This document shows positions 1-7,600 of a stretch of DNA of 64,000 bases, one piece after another. Origin of the DNA: Streptomyces varsoviensis. Lineage in GTDB: Bacteria; Actinomycetota; Actinomycetes; Streptomycetales; Streptomycetaceae. Under the pieces are notes generated by a model. That model made no database searches. It was not told where the DNA came from and saw only the letters and a list, made by a program, of their open reading frames with translations. A program made the translations under genes and the position numbers. Every line of letters begins with the position of its first letter. Positions within the stretch are counted from its first letter, which is position 1. The stretch lies in contig NZ_JOBF01000022.1 in the NCBI RefSeq assembly GCF_000718635.1, positions 1 to 64,000 on the forward strand. The letters are read 5' to 3'.

Positions 1-341
1 GCGGCCGGCGCCGCGGGCGCGGCCTGGGCCGCCGGGGCGGCGGGGGCCGGCTGCGGAGCGGCCTGCGCCGGCCGCGCCTGCGCGGCGGCCGGTGGGGCGG
101 CGGCGGGGGCCGGGGTATCGGCGCCCGTGGCGCCCTGTGGCGGCTGGGCCGCCGGGGCGCCCGGCTTGTAGTCGGCGAAGAAGTCCCACCAGGCTCGGTC
201 GACCGAGTTCGGGTCCTGGAGGTACTGCTGGTAGATCTCGTCGACGAGCCACTCATTGGGCCCGAAGACATCGGCCGGACTCTTGCCCGGCCCGTTCTCT
301 TCGGTCGAGATGCTCGAGGTGTTGGGGGACTGTGGCGACAC
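1..341 (-). CDS. kgd: 2-oxoglutarate dehydrogenase/decarboxylase E1-type protein, N-terminal part only
   Basis: This is the 5' end of a gene running off the left edge; about 113 codons are visible. The GTG start at 341 follows a purine-rich GGAAGAGG-like site. The protein opens MSPQSPNTSSIST and then carries the conserved actinobacterial segment NEWLVDEIYQQYL followed by DRAWWDFFADY, which is the E1 N-terminal helix. After it comes a long Ala/Pro/Gln-rich linker. This layout is that of the large multifunctional actinobacterial KGD proteins, which join a succinyltransferase-like domain to the thiamine-diphosphate E1 domain and convert 2-oxoglutarate in the TCA cycle. The catalytic domains lie outside the window, so activity cannot be judged, but the N-terminal motif is very characteristic. 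Confidence 0.9.
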   Translation of the reverse strand, partial: MSPQSPNTSSISTEENGPGKSPADVFGPNEWLVDEIYQQYLQDPNSVDRAWWDFFADYKPGAPAAQPPQGATGADTPAPAAAPPAAAQARPAQAAPQPAPAAPAAQAAPAAPA

Positions 342-590
342 GGCGGCAACCGCCCTCTTCCGCTTCCTAAGGTGGTGGACAGCGGGAATAAAGGCTACGC
401 CTCTTGGGACCTTGCTTGCAGGCCACACGGGCCAGTCGTCGCGCAAGTCACATTGTTGGGTGGGTTTCGGGGCATGACTTGGCGGGAAACACACGGAGTT
501 TCGCTGTCCTTGAGGTCCCCAAGGCTCTCCGAGGGTTCGGCCGACAGCGCCCACAACCCTCGAATGTGTGCTTCCACCGTCGACCCTACG

Positions 591-1694
591 TCAACCCGCC
601 TGCCGAGGCGTCCCCGGAAGAGTGACCCGGATGCGGCACCCACGGGGGGATTCGGCCACACCGATCCGGCCACCGTGCAGATCGACCGCCCAGCGCGCGA
701 TCGCCAGCCCCAGCCCCGTACCGCCGTCCGTGCCCGGCCCCTGCTGACCCGAGCCGCCGCGGTTGAACCGCTCGAAGACCCGGTGCCGCTCGGACTCCGG
801 GATGCCGGGCCCCTCGTCGATGACTTCCAGCGCCAGCGCCTCGTCGTCCTCGCCGCGCCGGGCCCGGACCGTGACCCGGCCGCGCTGCGGACTGTGCTTG
901 ACCGCGTTGTCGACCAGGTTGGCCACCACCTGGTGCAGCCGCTCCACGTCCGCGTACGCGGTCAGCTCCGGCGGGTATACGTCCAGGTGGAGATGGACGT
1001 CCTTGCGGGTGTGCGGCGCGGAACCGCTGCCGCTGGCCATGCTGGCCTCCTTCAGGACGCCCGCCAGGTACGGCCAGACCTCGAACCGCCGCGAGCGCAG
1101 CGGCACGACGCCGTTGTCCAGCCGGGACAGGTCCAGCAACTGCTCCACGAGCCGGCCCAGCCGCTGCGTCTGGCGCAGCGCGATCCGCATCGTCTCCGGG
1201 TCCGCCTCCGAGACGCCGTCGACGACGTTCTCCAGCACCGCGCGCAGCCCCGCGATCGGGGTCCGCAGCTCGTGCGAGACGTTGGCGACCAGCTCCTTGC
1301 GGTGGGTGTCCACGGCCTCCAGATCGGCGGCCATGTGGTTGAACGCGGTCGCCAGGTCGCCGAACTCGTCGCGCCGGTCGGCCCGGACCCGCCGGGTGTA
1401 GTCGCCGTGCGCCATGGCCCCGGTGATCTCGGTCATCTCGTCCAGCGGCGCGGTCAGCCCCTGCGCCACGAACTGGGTGATCAGGAGCGAGGCGATGATC
1501 GAGAAGATGGTGATGATGCGCAGCTCGGTCGCGGAGTGGATCGCGACGAACACCAGCAGGGTGGTGATGATCACCGACCCGATGACGAGGGCGCCGAGCG
1601 CCGCCTTGACCGACCGGTACGGGTCCAGGGGGCGCAGCGCCTCCCACACCCGGCCCCAGGCCCCGGCGCGCTCCTCGCGCTCGGTGCCGGTCAC
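591..1694 (-). CDS. two-component sensor histidine kinase
   Basis: A 367-residue membrane sensor kinase. Two adjacent hydrophobic segments (about residues 31-52 and 57-77) have almost no extracellular loop, so the sensed signal is probably in the membrane or cytoplasm. A HAMP segment (about 78-130) leads to the HisKA motif with phosphoacceptor His141 (SHELRTP), and a C-terminal HATPase domain has N-box (NLVDNAVKHS) and G-boxes (DEGPGI, GTGLGL). It starts with GTG at 1694, whose GTGA overlaps the stop of the small ORF upstream; no separate Shine-Dalgarno is seen, which fits translational coupling. Its partner is the OmpR-type regulator at 1909-2646. The target genes are not apparent. The neighbouring dehydrogenase gene is transcribed the same way, 250 bp downstream. 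Confidence 0.93.
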   Translation of the reverse strand: MTGTEREERAGAWGRVWEALRPLDPYRSVKAALGALVIGSVIITTLLVFVAIHSATELRIITIFSIIASLLITQFVAQGLTAPLDEMTEITGAMAHGDYTRRVRADRRDEFGDLATAFNHMAADLEAVDTHRKELVANVSHELRTPIAGLRAVLENVVDGVSEADPETMRIALRQTQRLGRLVEQLLDLSRLDNGVVPLRSRRFEVWPYLAGVLKEASMASGSGSAPHTRKDVHLHLDVYPPELTAYADVERLHQVVANLVDNAVKHSPQRGRVTVRARRGEDDEALALEVIDEGPGIPESERHRVFERFNRGGSGQQGPGTDGGTGLGLAIARWAVDLHGGRIGVAESPRGCRIRVTLPGTPRQAG

Positions 1695-1912
1695 CGCGCG
1701 CCGCCGCCGCCGGCGCGGCTCGCCTCGGGCCCGTACGGGCCGGGACCGTACGTCTCGCGGCCGTACGCCTCGCGCCCGTATGCGCCGGGACCCGGCGCCG
1801 TCTCGCGCCTGCGTGCCCGATGTCCGTACGCCTCGCGCCCGTACGCGCCGGGGCCCGGGCGTCGCGGGTGGGTGCCGCGGCCCGTGGCGTCGCCGCGTAT
1901 GCGGCCCGTCAT
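1691..1912 (-). CDS. small Gly/Tyr/Arg-rich ORF coupled between regulator and kinase
   Basis: A 73-codon frame lies exactly between the response regulator and the kinase. Its ATG overlaps the regulator stop (ATGA, 1909-1912) and its TGA overlaps the kinase GTG (GTGA, 1691-1694). The product is low-complexity and basic, with repeats of the type PGAYGREAYG and GRETYGPGPYG (about residues 20-62). No domain, signal peptide or membrane segment is visible. The repeats come from CGTACGGGC-like DNA that is common in intergenic regions of this window. It may therefore be an expanded spacer that happens to stay open, but the perfect overlaps on both sides suggest that ribosomes do read through it and couple the kinase to the regulator. 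I do not recognise the product. Confidence 0.5.
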   Translation of the reverse strand: MTGRIRGDATGRGTHPRRPGPGAYGREAYGHRARRRETAPGPGAYGREAYGRETYGPGPYGPEASRAGGGGAR

Positions 1913-2646
1913 GCGGCCGGGGTCTCCAGCGCGTAGCCCACGCCGTGGACCGTGCGGATGCGCTCGGCCCCGATCTTCCGGCGCAGCGCCTTGATGTGGC
2001 TGTCCACGGTCCGGGTCCCGGAGGCGTCGGCCCAGTCCCACACCTCGGCCAGCAACTGCTCTCGGGAGAGGACCGCGCGCGGCGTGTTGGCGAGGCAGAC
2101 CAGCAGGTCGAACTCGGTGGGCGTCAGATGCACGTCGCTGCCGCGCACCCGCACCCGGCGCTGCGCGTGGTCGATCTCCAGCTCGCCCAGGCGCAGGATG
2201 CCGGTGCGCGGCGTGTGCGCGGCCTGCGCCGCCCGCTCCACCCGGCGCAGCAGCACGTGCACCCGCGCCGCCAGCTCCCGCATCGAGAACGGCTTGGTCA
2301 TGTAGTCGTCCGCGCCGACGCCGAGCCCGACCAGCATGTCGGTCTCGTCGTCGCGGGCGGTCAGCATCAGGACCGGCACCGGCCGCTGCGCCTGCACCCG
2401 GCGGCAGACCTCCAGGCCGTCGAAGCCGGGCAGCATGATGTCCAGCACGAGGGCGTCGGGCTGCCACGCCTGGGCCGTCTCCACGGCGGCGGGCCCGTCG
2501 CCCGCGGTCTGTACCTGGAACCCCTCGGCGCGCAGCCGTGCCGCGATGGCGTCGACCAGCGTCTGGTCGTCCTCGACGACCAGCACCCTGCGCTGTGCGC
2601 CCGGAGTGGCCGCGGCGCCGCCCGGGCTGATGTGTGTCTGCTCCAT
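1909..2646 (-). CDS. OmpR/PhoB-family response regulator
   Basis: A 245-residue regulator and the first gene of the two-component operon. The receiver domain (about residues 20-130) has the acidic pocket Glu25-Asp26-Asp27, phosphoacceptor Asp69 in LVLDIMLPG, and the conserved Lys in MTKPF. The C-terminal winged-helix domain (about 150-240) shows the family motifs LTPTEFDLL and RTVDSHIKALRRKIG, and ends in VHGVGYAL. It starts with ATG at 2646 and has an unconserved N-terminal tail of about 19 residues. It should receive phosphate from the kinase at 591-1694. The order regulator, small ORF, kinase, then oxoglutarate dehydrogenase gene on one strand suggests a possible link to central metabolism, but that is inference only. 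Confidence 0.94.
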   Translation of the reverse strand: MEQTHISPGGAAATPGAQRRVLVVEDDQTLVDAIAARLRAEGFQVQTAGDGPAAVETAQAWQPDALVLDIMLPGFDGLEVCRRVQAQRPVPVLMLTARDDETDMLVGLGVGADDYMTKPFSMRELAARVHVLLRRVERAAQAAHTPRTGILRLGELEIDHAQRRVRVRGSDVHLTPTEFDLLVCLANTPRAVLSREQLLAEVWDWADASGTRTVDSHIKALRRKIGAERIRTVHGVGYALETPAA

Positions 2647-2757
2647 GCGCCCCGCCCTTAGCGTCTTTCCGTGCCCGGTCGTGCTTGGTCACGCCTGGCT
2701 CGTGCGTGCCTGGTCGCTTCTACGAAAAGCAGAGTACGGGCAGGTGGCAAGGGACGG

Positions 2758-3486
2758 CTACGCGCCCCGAACGGCCAGGTGGACCACGTCCGGTACGCCT
2801 CGGGCAACTGCGATCTCTTCCGTCCGTACGCCCGTGAACCCGGCATTTTGGAGCGCCGCGTCGAAGGCCGGGGAGGGCTGCGCGGACCAGACGGCGAGCA
2901 CCCCGCCGGGGCTCAGCCGGGCGCGGCAGGCGGCGAGCCCGGCGGGGGAGTAGAGGCCCCCGTTGCCGTCGGTGACGGTCCAGTCGGGGCCGTTGTCGAT
3001 GTCCAGGCAGAGCGCGTCGTAGGTGTGCGGAGCGTCACTCAGGTACGCGACGAGATCGGTGCGCAGGATCTCGGTCCGGGGGTCGGCGAGCGCGTCGGCC
3101 GAGAGCGCGGCGAGCGGCCCGGCCCGGTGCCAGTCGATGACGGCCGCCTCGCGCTCGACGACCGAGATCCGGCCCCAGCGCGGCTCGGCGGCGGCCCGCG
3201 CGAGGGAGAAGCCGACGCCGAGGCCGCCGATCAGCAGGGCGGGCGCCGGGCGCTCCGGCGGCAGCGCGGCGAGCGCCGCGTCGATCAGCAGCCGCTCGGA
3301 GCGGCCGTCGGAGGTGTCCATCAGGAAGCAGCCGTTGGCGATGATCTCGTAGATGTCGCCGCCTGCCCTGCCGGCCGGCGTGCCGGGGGGCGCCGGGCGC
3401 CGCCGGAGCACCACCTCGCCGTACGGCCCCTCGCGGCGCTCCAGGGTGACGGGGGCGTCGATGGCGGCGTCGTACTGCGGCGACAT
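2758..3486 (-). CDS. spermidine-synthase-like protein (SAM-binding fold)
   Basis: A 242-residue protein of the SpeE-like family. A Rossmann nucleotide-binding segment (ALLIGGLGVGFSLARAA) is followed by an acidic strand end (ISVVEREAAVIDW), an aspartate-rich strand (YDALCLDIDNGPDW) and the GGLYSPAGLAACRARLSPGGVLAVWSAQ segment split over the late strands. The N-terminal strand pair (YGEVVLRR, YEIIANGCFLMDT) resembles the small beta domain of spermidine synthases. Members transfer aminopropyl groups or act as methyltransferases. No adenosylmethionine decarboxylase lies nearby, so polyamine synthesis cannot be assumed. It is divergent from the rhomboid-like gene at 3735. Confidence 0.8.
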   Translation of the reverse strand: MSPQYDAAIDAPVTLERREGPYGEVVLRRRPAPPGTPAGRAGGDIYEIIANGCFLMDTSDGRSERLLIDAALAALPPERPAPALLIGGLGVGFSLARAAAEPRWGRISVVEREAAVIDWHRAGPLAALSADALADPRTEILRTDLVAYLSDAPHTYDALCLDIDNGPDWTVTDGNGGLYSPAGLAACRARLSPGGVLAVWSAQPSPAFDAALQNAGFTGVRTEEIAVARGVPDVVHLAVRGA

Positions 3487-3734
3487 GGTGCGGGACCTCC
3501 GGATGACTCGGCGGTGATCGGGTCGGGTGGACGGAGCGGGCCGGTAGGGCCGGGCAGGGGCGCGAAGGGGAAACGTGTGGAGTCGGGACGCCTCGTACCG
3601 ATTTTAGGTTGCCTGCTGTGACGCGAGTCACGGGCGGGGGTTGATTGCCGGGCCCGGCCCGCACCCTAATCTTCTGGAAGCGGCCGAGGGGTATGGCCGC
3701 CTGGAGGGGAACCAGAAGGAGGGGCCCGACCGCC

Positions 3735-4466
3735 GTGACCTTGGTGAACGCTGCCGACGTACCGGTTGTCACCCAGTCGGAGACCGCGCGCCCCACCGCG
3801 CCGGGATGGCTGGGGCGGGCCGTGGCGGCGCGCCCCTGGCGGCTGCTGCCGACCCCGCTCGGCACCCCGTTCACCTTCGGCTACGCCCTTCTCCTGATGG
3901 CCACCGCCGCGTACGCCGACTACGGCGACCAGGAGACCGTGGGCAGGCTGCTCCGTGACTCCAGCACCGATGTCGCGCACCTCTCGGACCGGCCGCTGCT
4001 CGTCCTCGTGGCGAGCGCGCTGTGGGTCGCGGGCGGGCTCCAGTCGGCGTACGGGCTCGCGTTCCTCTTCATCCTCACGGCGCTCGAACGGCGCGTCGGC
4101 GGCCTGCGCACCGCGGGCGTCTTCCTCCTCGGCCACGTTGTCGCCACCCTCGCCACCGAACTGCCGGTGGCCTGGGGCGTGGCCATGGGCGAGCTGCCGA
4201 CGGCCTCCCTGCACCGCCTCGACTACGGCATCAGCTTCGGGCTGATGGCGTGTACGGGCGCGCTCGCCGGGCTGCTGCCGCCCTGGGCGCGCTGGACGCT
4301 GCTGGGGTCGGCCGGGCTGCTGTGCGCCCGGGACCTGCTGGAATACCTCGACCCGCTGGCCGCCTGGGGCCATCCGCTGGCCGGACTGGTCGGCGTCGCC
4401 TGCTGGCCGCTCGTACGGCGGCGGGTACGGGCGCGGGCGCTGGAACGGGCGATGACGCGGCTGTGA
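3735..4466 (+). CDS. rhomboid-like integral membrane protein
   Basis: A 243-residue polytopic membrane protein with about six hydrophobic segments. The GTG at 3735 is chosen because an AAGGAGG site ends about 12 bases upstream; a second GTG three codons later is possible, and longer frames upstream lack a site. The segment DYGISFGLMACTGALAGL resembles the rhomboid serine helix, and a His in the last membrane helix (WGHPLAGLVG) is in the place of the second catalytic residue. The canonical GxSG is altered to GISFG, so it may be an inactive rhomboid relative. Streptomyces genomes carry such rhomboid-like proteins with unknown substrates. Confidence 0.7.
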   Translation: MTLVNAADVPVVTQSETARPTAPGWLGRAVAARPWRLLPTPLGTPFTFGYALLLMATAAYADYGDQETVGRLLRDSSTDVAHLSDRPLLVLVASALWVAGGLQSAYGLAFLFILTALERRVGGLRTAGVFLLGHVVATLATELPVAWGVAMGELPTASLHRLDYGISFGLMACTGALAGLLPPWARWTLLGSAGLLCARDLLEYLDPLAAWGHPLAGLVGVACWPLVRRRVRARALERAMTRL

Positions 4467-4555
4467 GCGGCCGCTGAGGGGTACGGGCGCGGGCTGCGAG
4501 AATGGGGGTCCGCCCCGCCGGGCGGCATCCGCCACGCACCAGGAGTCCACGCACG

Positions 4556-5467
4556 TTGTCCGACGCCGACCGCGCCCAACCGTCCCCCGGCACCACCGAC
4601 GTCGAAGCCGGAGCCGCTGTCGCGGCCGAAGCCGCCGCCGTCGACGCCGGAGCCGCCGCCGCCGACGACGCGCTCGGCCTGCGCGCCGACTGTTCGAGCT
4701 GCTTCGGGCTGTGCTGCGTCGCGCTGCCCTTCGCGGCCTCGGCGGACTTCGCGATCGACAAGGACGCCGGCAAGCCCTGCCGCAATCTGCGGACGGACTT
4801 CCGCTGCGGCATCCACGCCGACCTGCGGCAGCGCGGCTTCTCGGGCTGCACCGTCTTCGACTGCTTCGGCGCGGGCCAGAAGGTCTCGCAGGTCACCTTC
4901 GGCGGCCGGGACTGGCGGCAGGCGCCGGAGACGGCGCGCCGGATGTTCGACGTGTTCCCCGTGATGCGGCAGCTCCACGAACTCCTGTGGTACCTCGCCG
5001 AGGCGCTGACGCTGCCCGCCGCCCGCCCCGTCCACGGCGAGCTGCGCGCCGCCCTGCGCCGGACCGAACGGCTCACCGAGGCGGGCGCCGAGGAGCTGGC
5101 GGAGCTGGACGTGGCGGCGCACCGGGGCGAGGTCAACGAACTGCTGCTGCGCACGAGCGAGCTGGTACGGGCCGGGGTGGCGGGGCGCAAGAAGCAGCAC
5201 CGGGGCGCCGACCTCATCGGCGCCCGGCTGCGCGGCGCGAACCTGCGCGGGGCCAACCTGCGCGGCGCGTACCTCATCGCCGCCGATCTGAAGGGCGCGG
5301 ACCTGCGCTCCGCCGACCTGATCGGCGCCGACCTCCGCGACGCGAACCTCGCCGGCGCGGACCTCACCGGCAGCATCTTCCTCACCCAGGCCCAGCTCAA
5401 CGCGGCCAAGGGCGACGCCGCCACCAAGCTGCCCAAGGCGCTGACCCGGCCGGGCCACTGGGGCTGA
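4556..5467 (+). CDS. Cys-cluster plus pentapeptide-repeat protein
   Basis: A 303-residue protein. TTG at 4556 is preferred because AGGAG lies 10 bases upstream at 4541-4545; an in-frame ATG at 4502 has no such site. After an Ala/Asp-rich tail, residues 46-103 hold eight cysteines (CSSCFGLCC, then Cys75, 84, 98, 103), resembling the CxxCxxCC metal-chelating family. A helical middle follows. Residues about 221-280 are A(D/N)LxG pentapeptide repeats, which form a right-handed beta helix that can mimic DNA or mediate protein contacts. The function is unknown. It stands alone, 90 bases after the rhomboid-like gene, on the same strand. Confidence 0.8.
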   Translation: MSDADRAQPSPGTTDVEAGAAVAAEAAAVDAGAAAADDALGLRADCSSCFGLCCVALPFAASADFAIDKDAGKPCRNLRTDFRCGIHADLRQRGFSGCTVFDCFGAGQKVSQVTFGGRDWRQAPETARRMFDVFPVMRQLHELLWYLAEALTLPAARPVHGELRAALRRTERLTEAGAEELAELDVAAHRGEVNELLLRTSELVRAGVAGRKKQHRGADLIGARLRGANLRGANLRGAYLIAADLKGADLRSADLIGADLRDANLAGADLTGSIFLTQAQLNAAKGDAATKLPKALTRPGHWG

Positions 5468-5521
5468 CCCGTACGCCCGCGGTGCCGCCCGGGCGCGGGG
5501 GTGCGAGCGCGGCGGCCGGTG

Positions 5522-5545
5522 TGTCAGCATCAGTCCATGCTGACA
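5522..5545. promoter_or_regulatory. ArsR-type operator palindrome over the arsR start codon
   Basis: A perfect 9-bp inverted repeat, TGTCAGCAT and ATGCTGACA, with a 6-base spacer. The right arm begins at the ATG of arsR (5537). Such a dyad at the start of a metalloregulator gene is most simply its own operator. Binding there would block transcription start or early elongation of arsR-acr3. Being over the start codon, it also implies a very short or absent leader. Confidence 0.65.
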
Positions 5546-5851
5546 TCAGTCGAGGCTGATCTGCTCCAGGTCCTGTCCTCCCCGCTCAGACTCCGGATCG
5601 TGTCGCTGCTCGCCCGCGAGACGCTGTGCACCACGCATCTGGTCGAGGAGACCGGCGCCCGGCAGACCAACCTCTCCAACCACCTCAAGGTGCTGCGCGA
5701 GGCCGGGGTCGTGGACACCGAGCCGTGCGGCAACTACACGTACTACCGGCTGCGGCCGCAGGTCATCGAGGCGCTGGCCGGCTCGTTCACGGAGCTGGCC
5801 GCCGCCGCCCGCGAGACCGCCGCCGCCGACCGCAGGAGGCCGTGCCTGTGA
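5537..5851 (+). CDS. arsR: ArsR-family metalloregulator
   Basis: A 104-residue winged-helix repressor. The recognition region reads TNLSNHLKVLREAGVV and the wing ends NYTYYRLRP. The family represses arsenic resistance genes and is released by As(III) binding to cysteines. Here Cys33 or so (ETLCTTHLVEET) stands in the classic alpha-3 ELCVCDL position but only one Cys is present there; others are at EPCGN and at the C-terminal RRPCL. Metal binding may therefore use a different Cys arrangement. The ATG at 5537 lies inside a palindrome. The stop overlaps the GTG of the acr3 gene, showing an operon. Confidence 0.9.
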   Translation: MLTSVEADLLQVLSSPLRLRIVSLLARETLCTTHLVEETGARQTNLSNHLKVLREAGVVDTEPCGNYTYYRLRPQVIEALAGSFTELAAAARETAAADRRRPCL

Positions 5852-6987
5852 GCCGCGCCGACCCCGCGCCGACCGCCAAAGGCCGTACGGACTCTCAAGG
5901 CCGTACGGACGCCCGTACGGATGGCGCGCCCGCCGACTCCGCCGTCGCCGCGCGGCTCTCCACGCTCGACCGGTTCCTCGCGGTCTGGATCCTGCTGGCC
6001 ATGGGGCTCGGGCTGGGGCTGGGCCGGCTGGTGCCCGGCCTGAACGACGCCCTCGCGGCGGTCGAGATCGGCGGGGTCTCGCTGCCGATCGCCGTCGGCC
6101 TGCTGATCATGATGTACCCGGTCCTCGCGAAGGTCCGCTACGACCGGCTCGACGCGGTCACCGGCGACAAGCGGCTGATGGTCTCCTCACTGGTCGTCAA
6201 CTGGCTGCTCGGGCCCGCCGTGATGTTCGCGCTGGCCTGGATCTTCCTGCCGGACCTGCCCGAGTACCGCACCGGCCTGATCGTCGTCGGCCTCGCCCGC
6301 TGCATCGCGATGGTCATCATCTGGAACGACCTGGCCTGCGGCGACCGCGAGGCCGCCGCCGTGCTCGTCGCCCTGAACTCCGTCTTCCAGGTCGTCGCCT
6401 TCGGCCTGCTCGGCTGGTTCTACCTCGATCTGCTGCCGGGCTGGCTCGGCCTCGGCGACGGCCACCGCCTCGACATCTCCATGGGCAAGATCGCCCTGAA
6501 CGTCGTCGTCTTCCTCGGCGTCCCGCTGGTCGCCGGCTTCCTCACCCGCCGCCTGGGGGAGCGGAAGCTGGGCCGGGAGCGGTACGAGGCGAGGGTGCTG
6601 CCGAGGATCGGGCCGTGGGCGCTGTACGGGCTGCTGTTCACCATCGTCGTCCTCTTCGCCCTCCAGGGCCGGACGATCACCTCGCAGCCGCTGGACGTCG
6701 CCCGCATCGCGCTGCCGCTGCTCGCCTACTTCGCGCTCATGTGGTTCGGCTCGTTCGCCCTCGGCAAGGGGCTCGGCCTCCCGTACGACCGCACGGCGAC
6801 CCTCGCGTTCACCGCGGCGGGCAACAACTTCGAACTCGCCATCGCGGTCGCCATCGCCACCTTCGGCGTCACCTCCGGGCAGGCCCTCTCCGGCGTCGTC
6901 GGCCCGCTCATCGAGGTGCCGGTGCTGATCGGGCTGGTCTACGTATCCCTGGCCTGGCGGCGGAAGTTCGGAGCCGGAGCGGCCTGA
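5848..6987 (+). CDS. acr3: Acr3-type arsenite efflux permease
   Basis: A 379-residue protein with about ten membrane helices, matching the Acr3 (BART superfamily) family that extrudes arsenite. The diagnostic motif around the essential cysteine is present (ARCIAMVIIWNDLACGD), as are the NSVFQVV and AAGNNFELAIAVAIA segments. It starts with GTG at 5848, overlapping the arsR stop (GTGA) with a strong AGGAGG just upstream. A hydrophilic N-terminal tail of about 35 residues, rich in GRTD units, precedes the first helix. No arsenate reductase (arsC) follows, so reduction must be encoded elsewhere if arsenate is also handled. Confidence 0.95.
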   Translation: MSRADPAPTAKGRTDSQGRTDARTDGAPADSAVAARLSTLDRFLAVWILLAMGLGLGLGRLVPGLNDALAAVEIGGVSLPIAVGLLIMMYPVLAKVRYDRLDAVTGDKRLMVSSLVVNWLLGPAVMFALAWIFLPDLPEYRTGLIVVGLARCIAMVIIWNDLACGDREAAAVLVALNSVFQVVAFGLLGWFYLDLLPGWLGLGDGHRLDISMGKIALNVVVFLGVPLVAGFLTRRLGERKLGRERYEARVLPRIGPWALYGLLFTIVVLFALQGRTITSQPLDVARIALPLLAYFALMWFGSFALGKGLGLPYDRTATLAFTAAGNNFELAIAVAIATFGVTSGQALSGVVGPLIEVPVLIGLVYVSLAWRRKFGAGAA

Positions 6988-7146
6988 TCCGGCCGCCCGT
7001 ACGGCCCGCCGCGCGCCCCCGGCGGGAGCGCCCGGGGCGTTCGCCGGACCGCCGCCGGGCGTATGCCGGAGCGATGCCCGGCCGATGCCGGTGGTATCCC
7101 GCGACGACGGGTTGCCGGATGCGGCCGGGCTCCGTAACGATGCCCT

Positions 7147-7422
7147 ATGAGCCTGACGACCGAAGGCCGCGCCCCGGGTCCGGTGCGTTTCTATCTCGCC
7201 TGCGACCGCGGGGGCTGCACGGAACGGGTCACCTTCGACCTGGTGATCTCCGAACCACCACCGGACGAGGAGCTGGATCTCACCAACTTCCTGCTCCATG
7301 AGGCCAAGCAGGCGGTCCCGTACATCGCCGAGCTGGGCTGGATCTTCCTTCAGGGCGGCGAGGGCTACTGGTGCCCGGCCTGTTCGACACCGTCCCGCGG
7401 ACCGGCGGCCGGGGCCTCCTGA
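7147..7422 (+). CDS. small putative zinc-binding protein
   Basis: A 91-residue hypothetical protein. Two cysteine pairs, CDRGGC near residue 19 and CPAC near residue 76, could bind a metal ion. Between them is a moderately hydrophobic helical region (LTNFLLHEAKQAVPYIAELGWIFL). The ATG at 7147 gives good high-GC codon usage throughout. It is a monocistronic gene closed downstream by the hairpin at 7471-7499. No known function. Confidence 0.6.
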   Translation: MSLTTEGRAPGPVRFYLACDRGGCTERVTFDLVISEPPPDEELDLTNFLLHEAKQAVPYIAELGWIFLQGGEGYWCPACSTPSRGPAAGAS

Positions 7423-7470
7423 GCGGGGGCGTACGGGCGCGGGCGCTCGGAGGATCGGTGCCACAGGGGA

Positions 7471-7499
7471 GCGGGCCGCCCGGATGACGGGCGGCCCGC
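7471..7499 (+). terminator. GC-rich hairpin terminator
   Basis: A perfect 12-bp stem GCGGGCCGCCCG / CGGGCGGCCCGC with a 5-base loop lies 48 bases after the stop at 7422. There is no U-tract, which is common for actinobacterial terminators. Confidence 0.6.
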
Positions 7500-7600
7500 C
7501 CGCTTGCCAGGGCCCTCGCCCTCTTTGTAAGGGCCCCGCCCGCTCCGTACCGCCGCGGTATTCGGTCGTGCCCGCCGCCGCTCTCCGGCAGGCTGTGGCC

